Source: Pseudaminobacter salicylatoxidans (GTDB lineage Bacteria; Pseudomonadota; Alphaproteobacteria; Rhizobiales; Rhizobiaceae). Taken from it: a stretch of DNA of 64,000 bases. The stretch's first letter is position 1. The number at the start of each line of letters is the position of its first letter. The notes beneath the pieces were generated by a model that did no database searches, was not told the origin of the DNA, and saw only the letters and a program-made list of their open reading frames with translations. The position numbers and the translations under genes were made by a program. Location: the NCBI RefSeq assembly GCF_003148475.1, contig NZ_QGGG01000002.1:202171-266170 (forward strand), in the 5' to 3' direction. Shown in pieces: positions 54,444-62,992 of the stretch.

Positions 54444-55475
54444 ATGTCGGACAAGATAGAATTCGGACTCGACACGTTCGGCGACGTGACGACAGGTGCC
54501 GACGGCCAGCCGTTGCCGCAGGCGCAGGTTATTCGCAATGTGGTGGACGAGGCCGTTCTGGCCGATCAGCTCGGCATCGATTTTATCGGCGTCGGCGAAC
54601 ACCATCGCAACGACTTCGCGGTCTCTACGCCGGAAACCGTTCTGGCGGCAATTGCCGCGCGCACCGAACGCATTCATCTCGGCTCTTCCGTGACGGTATT
54701 GAGCTCGGACGACCCGATTCGTGTGTTCCAGCGCTTCTCCACCGTGGATGCGCTGTCGAACGGACGCGCCGAAGTGATCCTCGGTCGCGGCTCGTTCACC
54801 GAATCCTTCCCGCTGTTCGGCTACCGGCTGAACGACTACGAGACACTTTTCTCCGAAAAGCTCGACCTGTTCGCGGCATTGGCGAAAGGCGGTCCGGTCA
54901 CATGGCAAGGGTCGATCCGTCCCCCGCTCAACGAGCAGAACGTTTACCCACCGACCGAATCCGGAACGCTCAAAACCTGGATCGGTGTCGGCGGCAGCCC
55001 CGAATCCGTAATCCGCGCAGCGCGTTACGACCTACCATTGATGCTTGCCATCATCGGCGGCGATCCAAAGCGCTTCCGACCCTTCGTGGATCTCTACCAT
55101 CGCGCACTCGACCAACTCGGCCAGGATACAAAATCGATAGGCGTGCACTCGCCCGGCTATGTCGCCGACACCGACGAGCAGGCACGCGAGGAACTATGGC
55201 CGAACTACAAGAAGATGCACGACCGCATCGGCGCCGAGCGCGGCTGGCCGCCGACCTCGCGCGCGACATTCGATTCGGAAGCCGATATGGGCTCGCTCTA
55301 TGTCGGTTCGCCTGAAACGGTTGCCCGCAAGATCGCGTCAACGGTCAAGGCCCTCGGCATTTCGCGCTTCCAGATGAAATATTCGAACGGTCCGCTGCCG
55401 CATGAGAAGATGATGCGCTCCATCGAACTCTACGGCACAAAGGTACTGCCGATGGTGCGTGACCTCCTCGCCTGA
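54444..55475 (+). CDS. LLM-class (luciferase-like) flavin oxidoreductase
   Basis: TIM-barrel flavin-dependent monooxygenase of 343 residues. Features typical of the class are FGLDTFGDV, the EHHRNDF motif near residues 53-59, GSSVTVLSSDDPIRVFQ and ILGRGSFTESFPLFG. Members use reduced flavin and oxygen; the substrate cannot be predicted. AGAGG lies 6 bases before the ATG. It is a single-gene unit flanked by a divergent gap with an inverted repeat and a bidirectional terminator. Confidence 0.9.
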   Translation: MSDKIEFGLDTFGDVTTGADGQPLPQAQVIRNVVDEAVLADQLGIDFIGVGEHHRNDFAVSTPETVLAAIAARTERIHLGSSVTVLSSDDPIRVFQRFSTVDALSNGRAEVILGRGSFTESFPLFGYRLNDYETLFSEKLDLFAALAKGGPVTWQGSIRPPLNEQNVYPPTESGTLKTWIGVGGSPESVIRAARYDLPLMLAIIGGDPKRFRPFVDLYHRALDQLGQDTKSIGVHSPGYVADTDEQAREELWPNYKKMHDRIGAERGWPPTSRATFDSEADMGSLYVGSPETVARKIASTVKALGISRFQMKYSNGPLPHEKMMRSIELYGTKVLPMVRDLLA

Positions 55476-55487
55476 CCCGCGAATCGA

Positions 55488-55518
55488 AAACGCCGGCTCC
55501 AGTCGAGCCGGCGTTTTC
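55488..55518. terminator. Bidirectional terminator between the LLM and IscU-like genes
   Basis: Perfect 13-base-pair stem (55488-55500 with 55506-55518) and a 5-base loop, with T-runs on both sides. It starts 13 bases after the LLM stop and abuts the IscU-like stop, so it can serve both converging genes. Confidence 0.92.
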
Positions 55519-55520
55519 TT

Positions 55521-55961
55521 CTATGCCACTTCGTGCTTTTTCTCGATCTGGCCGATGCAATCCACCACCGCGTCGAAGGTCAGCATCGTCGAGGCGTGGC
55601 GTGCCTTGTAGTCACGCACCGGTTCCAGATATTTCAGGTCGGCGAAGCGCCCATTGGGCGGCGGTCCGTTTTCCTTCAGCATCTTCAGCATGGTTTCACG
55701 TACCTGGCGCAACTCATCCGCGGTCGCGCCAACCACATTGGCGGCCATGATCGAGGACGAGGCCTGACCCAACGCGCATGCCTTGACGTCATGGGCGAAA
55801 TCGATGACCACGCCGTGCTCCATCTTGAGATCGACCGTCACGGTCGAGCCGCAGAGCTTGGAGTGCGCGGTCGCGGTGGCATCGGGATGCTCAAGCCGGC
55901 CTATATGTGCAATATTTCCGGCGAAACCGAGAATTTTCGCATTGTAGACGTCATCGATCAT
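55521..55961 (-). CDS. IscU/SufU-like iron-sulfur cluster scaffold
   Basis: NifU N-terminal-domain protein of 146 residues from the ATG at 55961 (TTGGAAAA upstream). Three cysteines stand where scaffolds bind clusters: KLCGSTV, KACALGQASSSIMA and VDCIGQI; the second segment is the classic sequence around the second ligand. In alphaproteobacteria with SUF systems this SufU-like protein is a stand-alone gene. The frame is open 24 codons further upstream, but the sequence there is unlike the family. It is divergent from folE across 229 bases with a palindrome. Confidence 0.85.
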   Translation of the reverse strand: MIDDVYNAKILGFAGNIAHIGRLEHPDATATAHSKLCGSTVTVDLKMEHGVVIDFAHDVKACALGQASSSIMAANVVGATADELRQVRETMLKMLKENGPPPNGRFADLKYLEPVRDYKARHASTMLTFDAVVDCIGQIEKKHEVA

Positions 55962-56026
55962 GATTTTTCCAACCGCCGCCGTTTCTAAAACAGACTGTGC
56001 TGTTTCGGCACCTTTCATTCGCATTC

Positions 56027-56047
56027 CAAGCACTTATATAATGCTTG
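56027..56047. promoter_or_regulatory. Palindrome with embedded TATAAT in the scaffold-folE divergent gap
   Basis: CAAGCA-N9-TGCTTG (21 bases). The centre contains TATAAT (56037-56042), a candidate -10 box for folE, and on the other strand TATAAG. The gap between the two divergent starts is 229 bases. The arrangement suits a regulator controlling both genes, but I cannot name the motif. Confidence 0.45.
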
Positions 56048-56190
56048 AGTTCCGGCAACGGCAAGGCAGCCGCCTTCCCCGCCGGAAGTTCCTCACGCCG
56101 CTTTCGGGCCGGAATCTCCGACATCCCGCAAAAGGCTGTGGTCCGTTCAACTCGTCCCTCCTTTGAGTGGGACTACGGGAGACACCTTTC

Positions 56191-56826
56191 ATGGACGCCG
56201 TACTCAAGAAACCGATGCCCAAATCCGACTATCTGGACAAGCCGTCTACCAATCGGCCAGACCAGGCGGAAGTCGAATCCGCAGTGCGCACATTGCTGCG
56301 CTGGACGGGCGACGATCCGGATCGCGAAGGTTTGATCGACACGCCCAAGCGCGTTGCCAAAGCATTCCTCGAAATGTTCAATGGGTACGACATGTGCCCT
56401 GCCGAGGAGCTTGGCCGCACCTTTGAGGAAGTCGCCGGATATGACGACCTCGTGCTGGTGCGTGACATCCAGTTCCACTCGCATTGCGAGCATCACATGG
56501 TGCCGATCATCGGCACCGCCCATGTCGGCTATTTGCCGGAGGGCAAGGTCGTGGGTCTTTCAAAGATCGCCCGTGTGGTCGACATCTTCGCCCACCGCCT
56601 GCAGACGCAGGAAGCCATGACCGCGCAGATCGCCAACGTCATCCAGGACGTGCTCAATCCACGCGGCGTCGCCGTCATGATCGAGGCCGAGCATATGTGC
56701 ATGGCAATGCGCGGCATCCGCAAGCAGGGCTCCACGACACTGACCTCGACCTTCACCGGCGTCTTCAAGGACAGCCCTGAGGAGCAGCTTCGCTTCCTCA
56801 CCATGGTGCGGCACGGCAACAAATGA
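56191..56826 (+). CDS. folE: GTP cyclohydrolase I
   Basis: Converts GTP to 7,8-dihydroneopterin triphosphate for folate and, in many bacteria, queuosine. From the ATG at 56191 (GGGAGA upstream) it has 211 residues. The zinc and catalytic motifs [14 protein letters not shown] and EHMCMAMRG are intact, so this is the classical zinc type IA enzyme rather than FolE2. [18 protein letters not shown] is also typical. It is followed by hisI after 46 bases, a pairing of two cyclohydrolases. Confidence 0.96.
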   Translation: MDAVLKKPMPKSDYLDKPSTNRPDQAEVESAVRTLLRWTGDDPDREGLIDTPKRVAKAFLEMFNGYDMCPAEELGRTFEEVAGYDDLVLVRDIQFHSHCEHHMVPIIGTAHVGYLPEGKVVGLSKIARVVDIFAHRLQTQEAMTAQIANVIQDVLNPRGVAVMIEAEHMCMAMRGIRKQGSTTLTSTFTGVFKDSPEEQLRFLTMVRHGNK

Positions 56827-56872
56827 GCCGGCACGCTGAAATTGCCGGCTTCGCAGAAAAGAGGAGCCGGCA

Positions 56873-57331
56873 ATGACCGCGCCCGAATTCGAAAAAGCCC
56901 CGAACGACAAGAAAGCGCTGGAGGATGGCACGGCCTTCACGCCGCGCTTCGATGCAAATGGCCTCGTCACCGCCGTCGTCACCGACGCGGGGGACGGCAT
57001 ACTGCTGATGGTCGCGCATATGAATGCCCAGGCGCTGGCGCTGACAATAGAAACCGGCATCGCGCATTACTGGTCACGCTCGCGCAACGCGCTGTGGAAA
57101 AAGGGGGAAACCTCGGGCAATTTCCAGCACGTCGTGGAGATGCGCACTGACTGCGATCAGGATGCCGTGTGGTTGCGCGTAAATGTATTGGGCCACGATG
57201 CAACCTGTCACACCGGCAGGCGTTCCTGCTTCTACCGGAAAGTGGAAAGGAGGGATGGCATCGTCACTTTGACCGGCGACGGTTCCGCGCCGCTTTTCGA
57301 CGCGAAAAAGACATATCTCGACGCCACATAA
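56873..57331 (+). CDS. hisI: Phosphoribosyl-AMP cyclohydrolase
   Basis: Third step of histidine synthesis, opening the purine ring of phosphoribosyl-AMP. The 152 residues include [36 protein letters not shown] and the zinc/magnesium-binding [13 protein letters not shown] and [10 protein letters not shown]. It is the stand-alone HisI type, without the HisE domain seen in fused forms. AGGAG lies just before the ATG. Its distance from other his genes is typical of alphaproteobacteria. Confidence 0.95.
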   Translation: MTAPEFEKAPNDKKALEDGTAFTPRFDANGLVTAVVTDAGDGILLMVAHMNAQALALTIETGIAHYWSRSRNALWKKGETSGNFQHVVEMRTDCDQDAVWLRVNVLGHDATCHTGRRSCFYRKVERRDGIVTLTGDGSAPLFDAKKTYLDAT

Positions 57332-57412
57332 CAAGTCTCAGGCGTCAAAAACGGATTCATTCTTTCGATACGTCCTGCATCTATCCTCGACGCAGGACAT
57401 GGGGAGATTGCG

Positions 57413-58381
57413 ATGCTCGAATGGGCGTCATTGCGCAACAGACCTGATGTACGGGAAGTAGAGCGCCCCGCCACTCCCGATGCATTGCCCGATCCCAAAT
57501 CCGCACGAAAATCCGGAATCGCACTGGCACTCGGCGGAGGCGCCGCGCGCGGCTGGGCCCATATCGGCGTCTTGCGGGCGCTGGAAGAGGCCGGTGTCGA
57601 GATCGACATGATCGCCGGCACCTCGATTGGCGCGCTGGTTGGCGGCTGCTATCTCGCCGGCAAGCTGGATGAACTGGAGGATTTCGCCCGCAGCCTCACC
57701 AAGCGGCGCATTTTCGGCCTGCTCGATTTCCGTCTCGGCGGCAGCGGCCTGCTCGGCGGCATGAAGCTGACTGCGCGGATGCAGGAGCATCTTTCCGGCC
57801 TGCGATTCGAAGACCTGCCCAAGCCCTTCGTCTGCGTAGCCGCCGAAATCCGCACCGGACATGAGATCTGGCTGTCGAGCGGTTCGCTGATCACGGCGAT
57901 GCGCGCATCTTATGCGCTGCCCGGCGTGTTCGAACCGGTCGTAGCCAACAAGCGGGTGCTTGTGGACGGCGCTCTGGTCAATCCGGTTCCCGTTTCGGTG
58001 TGCCGCGCCTATGAGCAACGGCTGGTGGTGGCGGTGAACCTGCATTACGACCTGTTCGGCCGCGCCGCTGTCATCAAGCACAGCGCCGGCGAGCTTCTCG
58101 TCGAGAGCGACGTGCCCGCAGGTCATCATCCTCTCGGCGCGTTTTCGCGCGACAGCAGGCTGGGCATCACCGGCGTGATGGTCGAAGCCTTCAACATCAT
58201 TCAGGATCGCATTTCACGCGCACGGCTTGCTGGTGATCCGCCGGACCTTTCGCTGCAACCGAAGCTCGGTCATATCGGCCTGTCGGAATTCCATCGCGCC
58301 GACGAAGCCATCCGGCTCGGCTATGAGGCGACACAGGCGCAGCTGGCTGAACTGAACCGCTTGCAGACCGTTCTTGCTTAG
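57413..58381 (+). CDS. Patatin-like phospholipase family protein (RssA-like)
   Basis: Serine acyl hydrolase of 322 residues. The oxyanion GGGAARG starts near residue 41, the nucleophile elbow GTSIG is at 69-73 (Ser71) and the catalytic Asp185 is in DGA. RNSSA/RssA-type proteins of E. coli share this short architecture with no signal peptide. The ATG has GGGGAG 6 bases upstream. It lies 81 bases after hisI and may be in the same transcription unit. Lipid substrate and role are unknown. Confidence 0.9.
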   Translation: MLEWASLRNRPDVREVERPATPDALPDPKSARKSGIALALGGGAARGWAHIGVLRALEEAGVEIDMIAGTSIGALVGGCYLAGKLDELEDFARSLTKRRIFGLLDFRLGGSGLLGGMKLTARMQEHLSGLRFEDLPKPFVCVAAEIRTGHEIWLSSGSLITAMRASYALPGVFEPVVANKRVLVDGALVNPVPVSVCRAYEQRLVVAVNLHYDLFGRAAVIKHSAGELLVESDVPAGHHPLGAFSRDSRLGITGVMVEAFNIIQDRISRARLAGDPPDLSLQPKLGHIGLSEFHRADEAIRLGYEATQAQLAELNRLQTVLA

Positions 58382-58382
58382 A

Positions 58383-58462
58383 GCAGCGGACGGTTCTGAC
58401 GAACGCGGTTCCGCTGCCCCAGCTTGGCCGCATTTATGCGACGCCAGACGATTCCGTCTGGC
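58383..58462. repeat. Two inverted repeats in the patatin-recJ convergent gap
   Basis: The first has arms 58383-58390 and 58410-58417 with a nested smaller stem (58393-58396 with 58401-58404). The second has arms 58443-58450 and 58455-58462 around a 4-base loop. The following bases (TGCAAAATGC, then CGTTTTCACCGCATGATC) resemble rhizobial palindromic elements such as RIME, but I cannot confirm this. Confidence 0.45.
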
Positions 58463-58502
58463 TGCAAAATGCTCCAGCCGTTTTCACCGCATGATCATTC
58501 GA

Positions 58503-60293
58503 TCAGGGCGCCGGCGCCGCGTCGATGATGCGGAATTGCACGCTCCTGTTGCCGTTCCAGTAATTGGATGACAGCGAACCGGCGACATGCACCGCACCAC
58601 CCCGGCTCTTGAACAGGAAATCACCGAGTGCGGTATCCGCCGCCCGGAAGGCGATCGCCTGGATGCGGCCGCCGCCATCGGAGCGCAGATCGACACGTAT
58701 ATGTGACGTTCCGACCAGCCGCGCATCGAGGAGCCGGTGGCGCGGCAGCACGAAAACCGGAGCGACATGGCCGGCCCCGAACGGTCCGGCGCGCTCCAGC
58801 GTATCCAGCAGGTTGGTCGTGGCGCCATCGGCGGCAAGAGCGGCGTCGATCGGCAGGCTCTCTTCGCTTTGCAGGCGAAACACATCGGCGGCCGCCCGTT
58901 CCTCGAAAAAGGCGCGCAATGCGCCGAGCTTATCTCGCTCGACGGTGATGCCCGCCGCCATGGCGTGGCCGCCGCCCTTGACGATCAGCCCCTTGTCATG
59001 CGCCTCGCGCACCAGCCTGCCGAGATCGAAGCCCGGCACTGAACGGCCCGAGCCGGTGCCGACGCCGTTTCCATTGAAGGCAATGGCGAAGGCCGGACGC
59101 CGTGCATGTTCCTTCAGCCGCGAGGCGAGCAGGCCGACGATGCCGGGATGCCAGTCCGGGCTGGCGGTGACGATCACCGCAGGCCCCTGCCCGCCCAGCG
59201 TTTCGGCATCGGCCTCGGCGCGTGCCTCGGCGAGCATCTCCTGCTCCATAGCCTGCCGTTCCTGGTTCAGCCGGTCGAGCGTCTCGGCGATCTTGCCGGC
59301 CTCCACGGGATCGTCGGTCGCAAGCAGCCGGCTGCCGAGTGCGGCATCGCCGATGCGTCCGCCAGCATTGATGCGCGGGCCGATGAGGAAAGCGAGATGG
59401 AAAGCGTTGATCGGCTCGCCGATGCGCGAGACACGCGCCAGCGCCGCCAGCCCCGCGTTGCGCTGCTGGCGAATGGCGATCAACCCTTTGACCACAAAAG
59501 CACGGTTCACACCGGTCAGCGGGACCACGTCGCACACTGTCGCCAGCGCCACCAGATCGAGCATCGACAAAAGATCGACCGGTGGCTGGGCCGGGCGCTC
59601 CTTGCGCAAAAGCTTTGCGGTCTGCACCAGGGTCAGAAAAACGACGCCTGCGGCGCAAAGATGCCCCTGCCCCGACAGATCGTCCTCCCGATTGGGATTG
59701 ACCACGGCAATGGCCGCCTCCGGCAGCGCCCCGCCGACCTGGTGGTGGTCGAGCACGACGACATCCGCACCCGCTTCACGCGCCGCCGCGATTGCGGCCG
59801 CACTGTTGGTCCCGCAATCAACCGTCACGATCAGACGCGCTCCGCGCGCCACCAGTTCGCGCATGGCATCCGGGTTCGGCCCATAGCCTTCGAAAATGCG
59901 ATCCGGAATGTAGATTTCGGACTCGACGCCGTAATGGACCAGAAAGCGTTTCAGCAGCGCCGAGGACGCCGCCCCATCGACGTCATAATCGCCGAAAATA
60001 GCCACGCGCTCGCGGCGCAGGATGGCCGCAACGATACGCCCGGCAGCCTTCTCCATGTCGGTCAGCGTTTCCGGATTCGGCAAGAGATCCCGGATGGTCG
60101 GATCGAGAAAGCGCTCGGCGTCTTCCGCCCCCACACCGCGCCCGGCCAGCACGCGCGCGACGATATCCGGCACGCCATGCCCCTGCGCGATGGCGAGCGC
60201 GGTCATCTCCTGCCGTTCGTTCAGCCGATGCTCCCACGCGAGTCCGGTGGCCGAGCGCTTCACGTCCAGAAAAAAACGTTTCTCGGCCGTCAT
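58503..60293 (-). CDS. recJ: Single-stranded-DNA-specific exonuclease RecJ
   Basis: 5'-3' exonuclease of recombination and mismatch repair. In 596 residues the DHH-family motifs are complete: DYDVDG at 102-107, VTVDCGTN near 156-163 and LDHHQVGG at 181-188, followed by the DHHA1 region with KGGGHAMAAG. The C-terminal OB-like domain (AHVAGSLSSNYW) [part] is present. It is about 20 residues longer than E. coli RecJ (577). It is convergent with the patatin gene and 97 bases downstream of glpX. Confidence 0.95.
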   Translation of the reverse strand: MTAEKRFFLDVKRSATGLAWEHRLNERQEMTALAIAQGHGVPDIVARVLAGRGVGAEDAERFLDPTIRDLLPNPETLTDMEKAAGRIVAAILRRERVAIFGDYDVDGAASSALLKRFLVHYGVESEIYIPDRIFEGYGPNPDAMRELVARGARLIVTVDCGTNSAAAIAAAREAGADVVVLDHHQVGGALPEAAIAVVNPNREDDLSGQGHLCAAGVVFLTLVQTAKLLRKERPAQPPVDLLSMLDLVALATVCDVVPLTGVNRAFVVKGLIAIRQQRNAGLAALARVSRIGEPINAFHLAFLIGPRINAGGRIGDAALGSRLLATDDPVEAGKIAETLDRLNQERQAMEQEMLAEARAEADAETLGGQGPAVIVTASPDWHPGIVGLLASRLKEHARRPAFAIAFNGNGVGTGSGRSVPGFDLGRLVREAHDKGLIVKGGGHAMAAGITVERDKLGALRAFFEERAAADVFRLQSEESLPIDAALAADGATTNLLDTLERAGPFGAGHVAPVFVLPRHRLLDARLVGTSHIRVDLRSDGGGRIQAIAFRAADTALGDFLFKSRGGAVHVAGSLSSNYWNGNRSVQFRIIDAAPAP

Positions 60294-60390
60294 GCGCCGT
60301 TCAATCCCTCATCCATGAGTGCAGGATAAGGGATCGCCCGGCAAAGCCAAACAGGCTGCGGCATGGAAGACGTGGACAGTACAACGCGAA

Positions 60391-61371
60391 TTACTGGAAT
60401 TTCTCCAGATCCTGGTGCCGCGCCTTGATGGAACGCACGGTGCGCGACGAGGAGCGCAGCACGATCGTGTCGGTGGTGATCGAGCTGGAGCCGAACTTCA
60501 CGCCCGACAGCATGTTGCCGTCGGTCACGCCGGTTGCGGCGAACAGCACGTCGCCGCGCGCCATTTCCTCGATGCGATAGACCTTGTTGGGGTCGGAAAT
60601 GCCCATCTTGGCCGCGCGTGCAACCTTTTCGGGCGAGTCGAGCATCAGCCGGCCCTGCATCTGGCCGCCGATGCAGCGCAACGCAGCCGCAGCCAGCACA
60701 CCTTCGGGTGCACCGCCCGTACCCATATAGATGTCGATGCCGGTTTCTTCCGGGTCGGTCGTGTGGATGACGCCAGCCACGTCACCGTCGCCGATCAGGC
60801 GGATGGCAGCACCGGTGCTGCGCACGGCCTCGATAAGCCTGGCGTGGCGCGGGCGGTCGAGAATACAGGCGGTGATCTCGCTCACCGGTACGCCCTTGGC
60901 CTTGGCCAGGTTATGGATATTCTCGACAGGCGAGGCATCGATATCGATGACGCCATCGGTATAGCCCGGACCGACCGCGATCTTGTCCATATAGACGTCC
61001 GGCGCAAACAGCAGGCTGCCCTTCTCGGCAATGGCGATGACGGCCAGCGCGTTGGGCAGATTCTTGGCGCAAATGGTGGTGCCTTCCAGCGGGTCGAGTG
61101 CGATATCGACCTCCGGTCCCTCACCCGCTCCGACCTCTTCGCCGATGTAGAGCATCGGCGCTTCGTCGCGTTCGCCTTCGCCGATCACCACCGTGCCCTT
61201 GATGGCAAGGCGGTTGAGTTCGGCGCGCATGGCATCGACTGCGACCTGATCGGCCGCCTTCTCGTCGCCGCGCCCGCGCAGGCGTGCGGCAGCGACGGCG
61301 GCGCGTTCGGTCACGCGCACGAGTTCCATGGTCAGGATACGGTCGAGGCCGGCTGCGTCATTCTTCGCCAT
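60391..61371 (-). CDS. glpX: Fructose-1,6-bisphosphatase class II
   Basis: Gluconeogenic phosphatase of the GlpX type. From the ATG at 61371 it has 326 residues beginning MAKNDAAGLDRIL; the frame is open 78 codons further upstream, but that region is not GlpX-like. Visible motifs are KGTVVIGEGERDEAPMLYIG, the metal-binding DPLEGTT and GTGGAPEGVLAAAALRC. A GGGAAT site lies about 10 bases upstream. It lies between hom and recJ on the same strand; the 265-base gap to hom holds the hom terminator. Confidence 0.95.
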   Translation of the reverse strand: MAKNDAAGLDRILTMELVRVTERAAVAAARLRGRGDEKAADQVAVDAMRAELNRLAIKGTVVIGEGERDEAPMLYIGEEVGAGEGPEVDIALDPLEGTTICAKNLPNALAVIAIAEKGSLLFAPDVYMDKIAVGPGYTDGVIDIDASPVENIHNLAKAKGVPVSEITACILDRPRHARLIEAVRSTGAAIRLIGDGDVAGVIHTTDPEETGIDIYMGTGGAPEGVLAAAALRCIGGQMQGRLMLDSPEKVARAAKMGISDPNKVYRIEEMARGDVLFAATGVTDGNMLSGVKFGSSSITTDTIVLRSSSRTVRSIKARHQDLEKFQ

Positions 61372-61570
61372 AATTGAACATTCCCATGAAATCTGGTGGT
61401 TACGCCGCCCTTGGACGGCTCCTGCGAACCCTTGTGTCAAAGTGAGATGACAACAGCAAGACCCGCCGGTCGCACTTGTTGCAACCGGCCGAAACCTCAA
61501 TCGATTAAGGTGTGGGAAGTGTTGCCGGGCGTTGCTCCAAACGCTGGCAGGCGCGGAGTGGCGCTGAAAC

Positions 61571-61603
61571 GAAAAGCGGCGCGAACCGGCTTGGGTTCGC
61601 GCC
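61571..61603 (-). terminator. Terminator of hom
   Basis: Perfect 10-base-pair stem (61578-61587 with 61594-61603), 6-base loop, and on the minus strand the T-rich tail GCTTTTCGTTT. It starts 34 bases after the hom stop and separates hom from glpX. Confidence 0.8.
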
Positions 61604-61636
61604 ACTGCGGATCGAAAAATCCTGTCTGGAAGCTGC

Positions 61637-62950
61637 TTACCCAGCCCGCTCGATGCGGATGACCTGCGGCTTGTCGATCAGGTGGCCGTCCTTGGTCACG
61701 CCTTCCACGGCCTTGCGCACTGCCGCTTCGGTCGTTTCATGGGTGACGAGGATGACGGTCTTGCTGCCGTCGCCCTCGGCATTGACGCCATGCTGAACGA
61801 TCGATTCCAATGAAATCTCGTTGTCGGCCATCCGCTTGGCGACAGCGGCGAAAACGCCGACGCGGTCATGCACGGTAAGGCGAATGAAATAGCCCCCGGC
61901 ATGACTGCGCATCTGCGCCTTCTTGTAGGGCTTCAGCTCCCTAGCCGGACGCCCGAACACCGGGCCGTGCTGGAAGCCCGGACGGCTCTTGGCGATGTCG
62001 GCAATGTCGCCGACAACGGCCGAAGCGGTGGCATTGCCGCCGGCGCCGGGGCCTGAAAGCAGAAGTTCGCCCAGAATGTCGGTCTCGACGGCCACGGCGT
62101 TGGTTACGCCATGCACCTGCGCGATCACGGACGAAGTCGGCACCATGGTCGGATGCACACGCTGCTCGATGCCCGTTTCAGTCTGCAAGGCGACGCCCAG
62201 CAGCTTGATGCGGTAGCCGAGTTCGCCCGCGGCGCGGATATCGGCCTGACTGATATTGCTGATGCCTTCCATATAGATGTTGTCGGCCGAAATCTTGCAA
62301 CCGAAGGCAAGGCTGGTCAGGATCGACAGCTTGTGGGCCGTGTCATGGCCCTCGATGTCGAAGGTGGGGTCGGCTTCCGCGTAGCCCAGGTGCTGGGCAT
62401 CCCTCAGGCAGTCATCGAACGACAAGCCCTCGGCTTCCATGCGGGTCAGGATGTAGTTGCAGGTGCCGTTGAGAATACCGAAAACGCGCGAGACATTATT
62501 GCCGGCCATGGCCTCGCGCATGGTCTTGATGATCGGGATACCACCGGCAACCGCTGCCTCGTAATTGAGCAGGACGCCCCTGCTCTCGGCGATTTCGGCA
62601 AGCGCCACACCGTGTTTGGACAGCAGTGCCTTGTTGGCGGTGACGACATGCCGGCCAGCCTCGAGCGCGGCTTTTACGCTCGCCAGCGCAGGTCCATCAT
62701 CACCGCCGATCAGCTCGATGAAAACATCGATGTCGGCCGTCCTGGCCAGTTCGACCGGATCGTCGAACCACTGCGCGGCGGAGAGATCGACGCCCCGGTC
62801 GCGATTGCGGTCGCGCGCGGACGCTGCGGCAACGGTTATGGGCCGGCCGCACTGGCGGGTAAGCTCCGTCGCCTTCTCGGTCAGTACCCGCGCCACGGAG
62901 GCGCCGACTGTGCCGAGGCCGGCAATTCCAACACGCAAAGCTTCGGCCAT
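61637..62950 (-). CDS. hom: Homoserine dehydrogenase
   Basis: Reduces aspartate semialdehyde to homoserine for threonine and methionine. The 437 residues carry the dinucleotide-binding VGIAGLGTVGASVA, the catalytic signature YEAAVAGGIPIIKTM and GILNGTCNYILTRM, and a C-terminal ACT domain (about 350-437) for feedback control by threonine. It is 42 bases downstream of the aminotransferase gene and is probably co-transcribed with it, ending at its own terminator. Confidence 0.96.
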   Translation of the reverse strand: MAEALRVGIAGLGTVGASVARVLTEKATELTRQCGRPITVAAASARDRNRDRGVDLSAAQWFDDPVELARTADIDVFIELIGGDDGPALASVKAALEAGRHVVTANKALLSKHGVALAEIAESRGVLLNYEAAVAGGIPIIKTMREAMAGNNVSRVFGILNGTCNYILTRMEAEGLSFDDCLRDAQHLGYAEADPTFDIEGHDTAHKLSILTSLAFGCKISADNIYMEGISNISQADIRAAGELGYRIKLLGVALQTETGIEQRVHPTMVPTSSVIAQVHGVTNAVAVETDILGELLLSGPGAGGNATASAVVGDIADIAKSRPGFQHGPVFGRPARELKPYKKAQMRSHAGGYFIRLTVHDRVGVFAAVAKRMADNEISLESIVQHGVNAEGDGSKTVILVTHETTEAAVRKAVEGVTKDGHLIDKPQVIRIERAG

Positions 62951-62992
62951 GTCCCGCTACGCCCTCAAATCAATGTTTTCGTGAAAAGTCGT

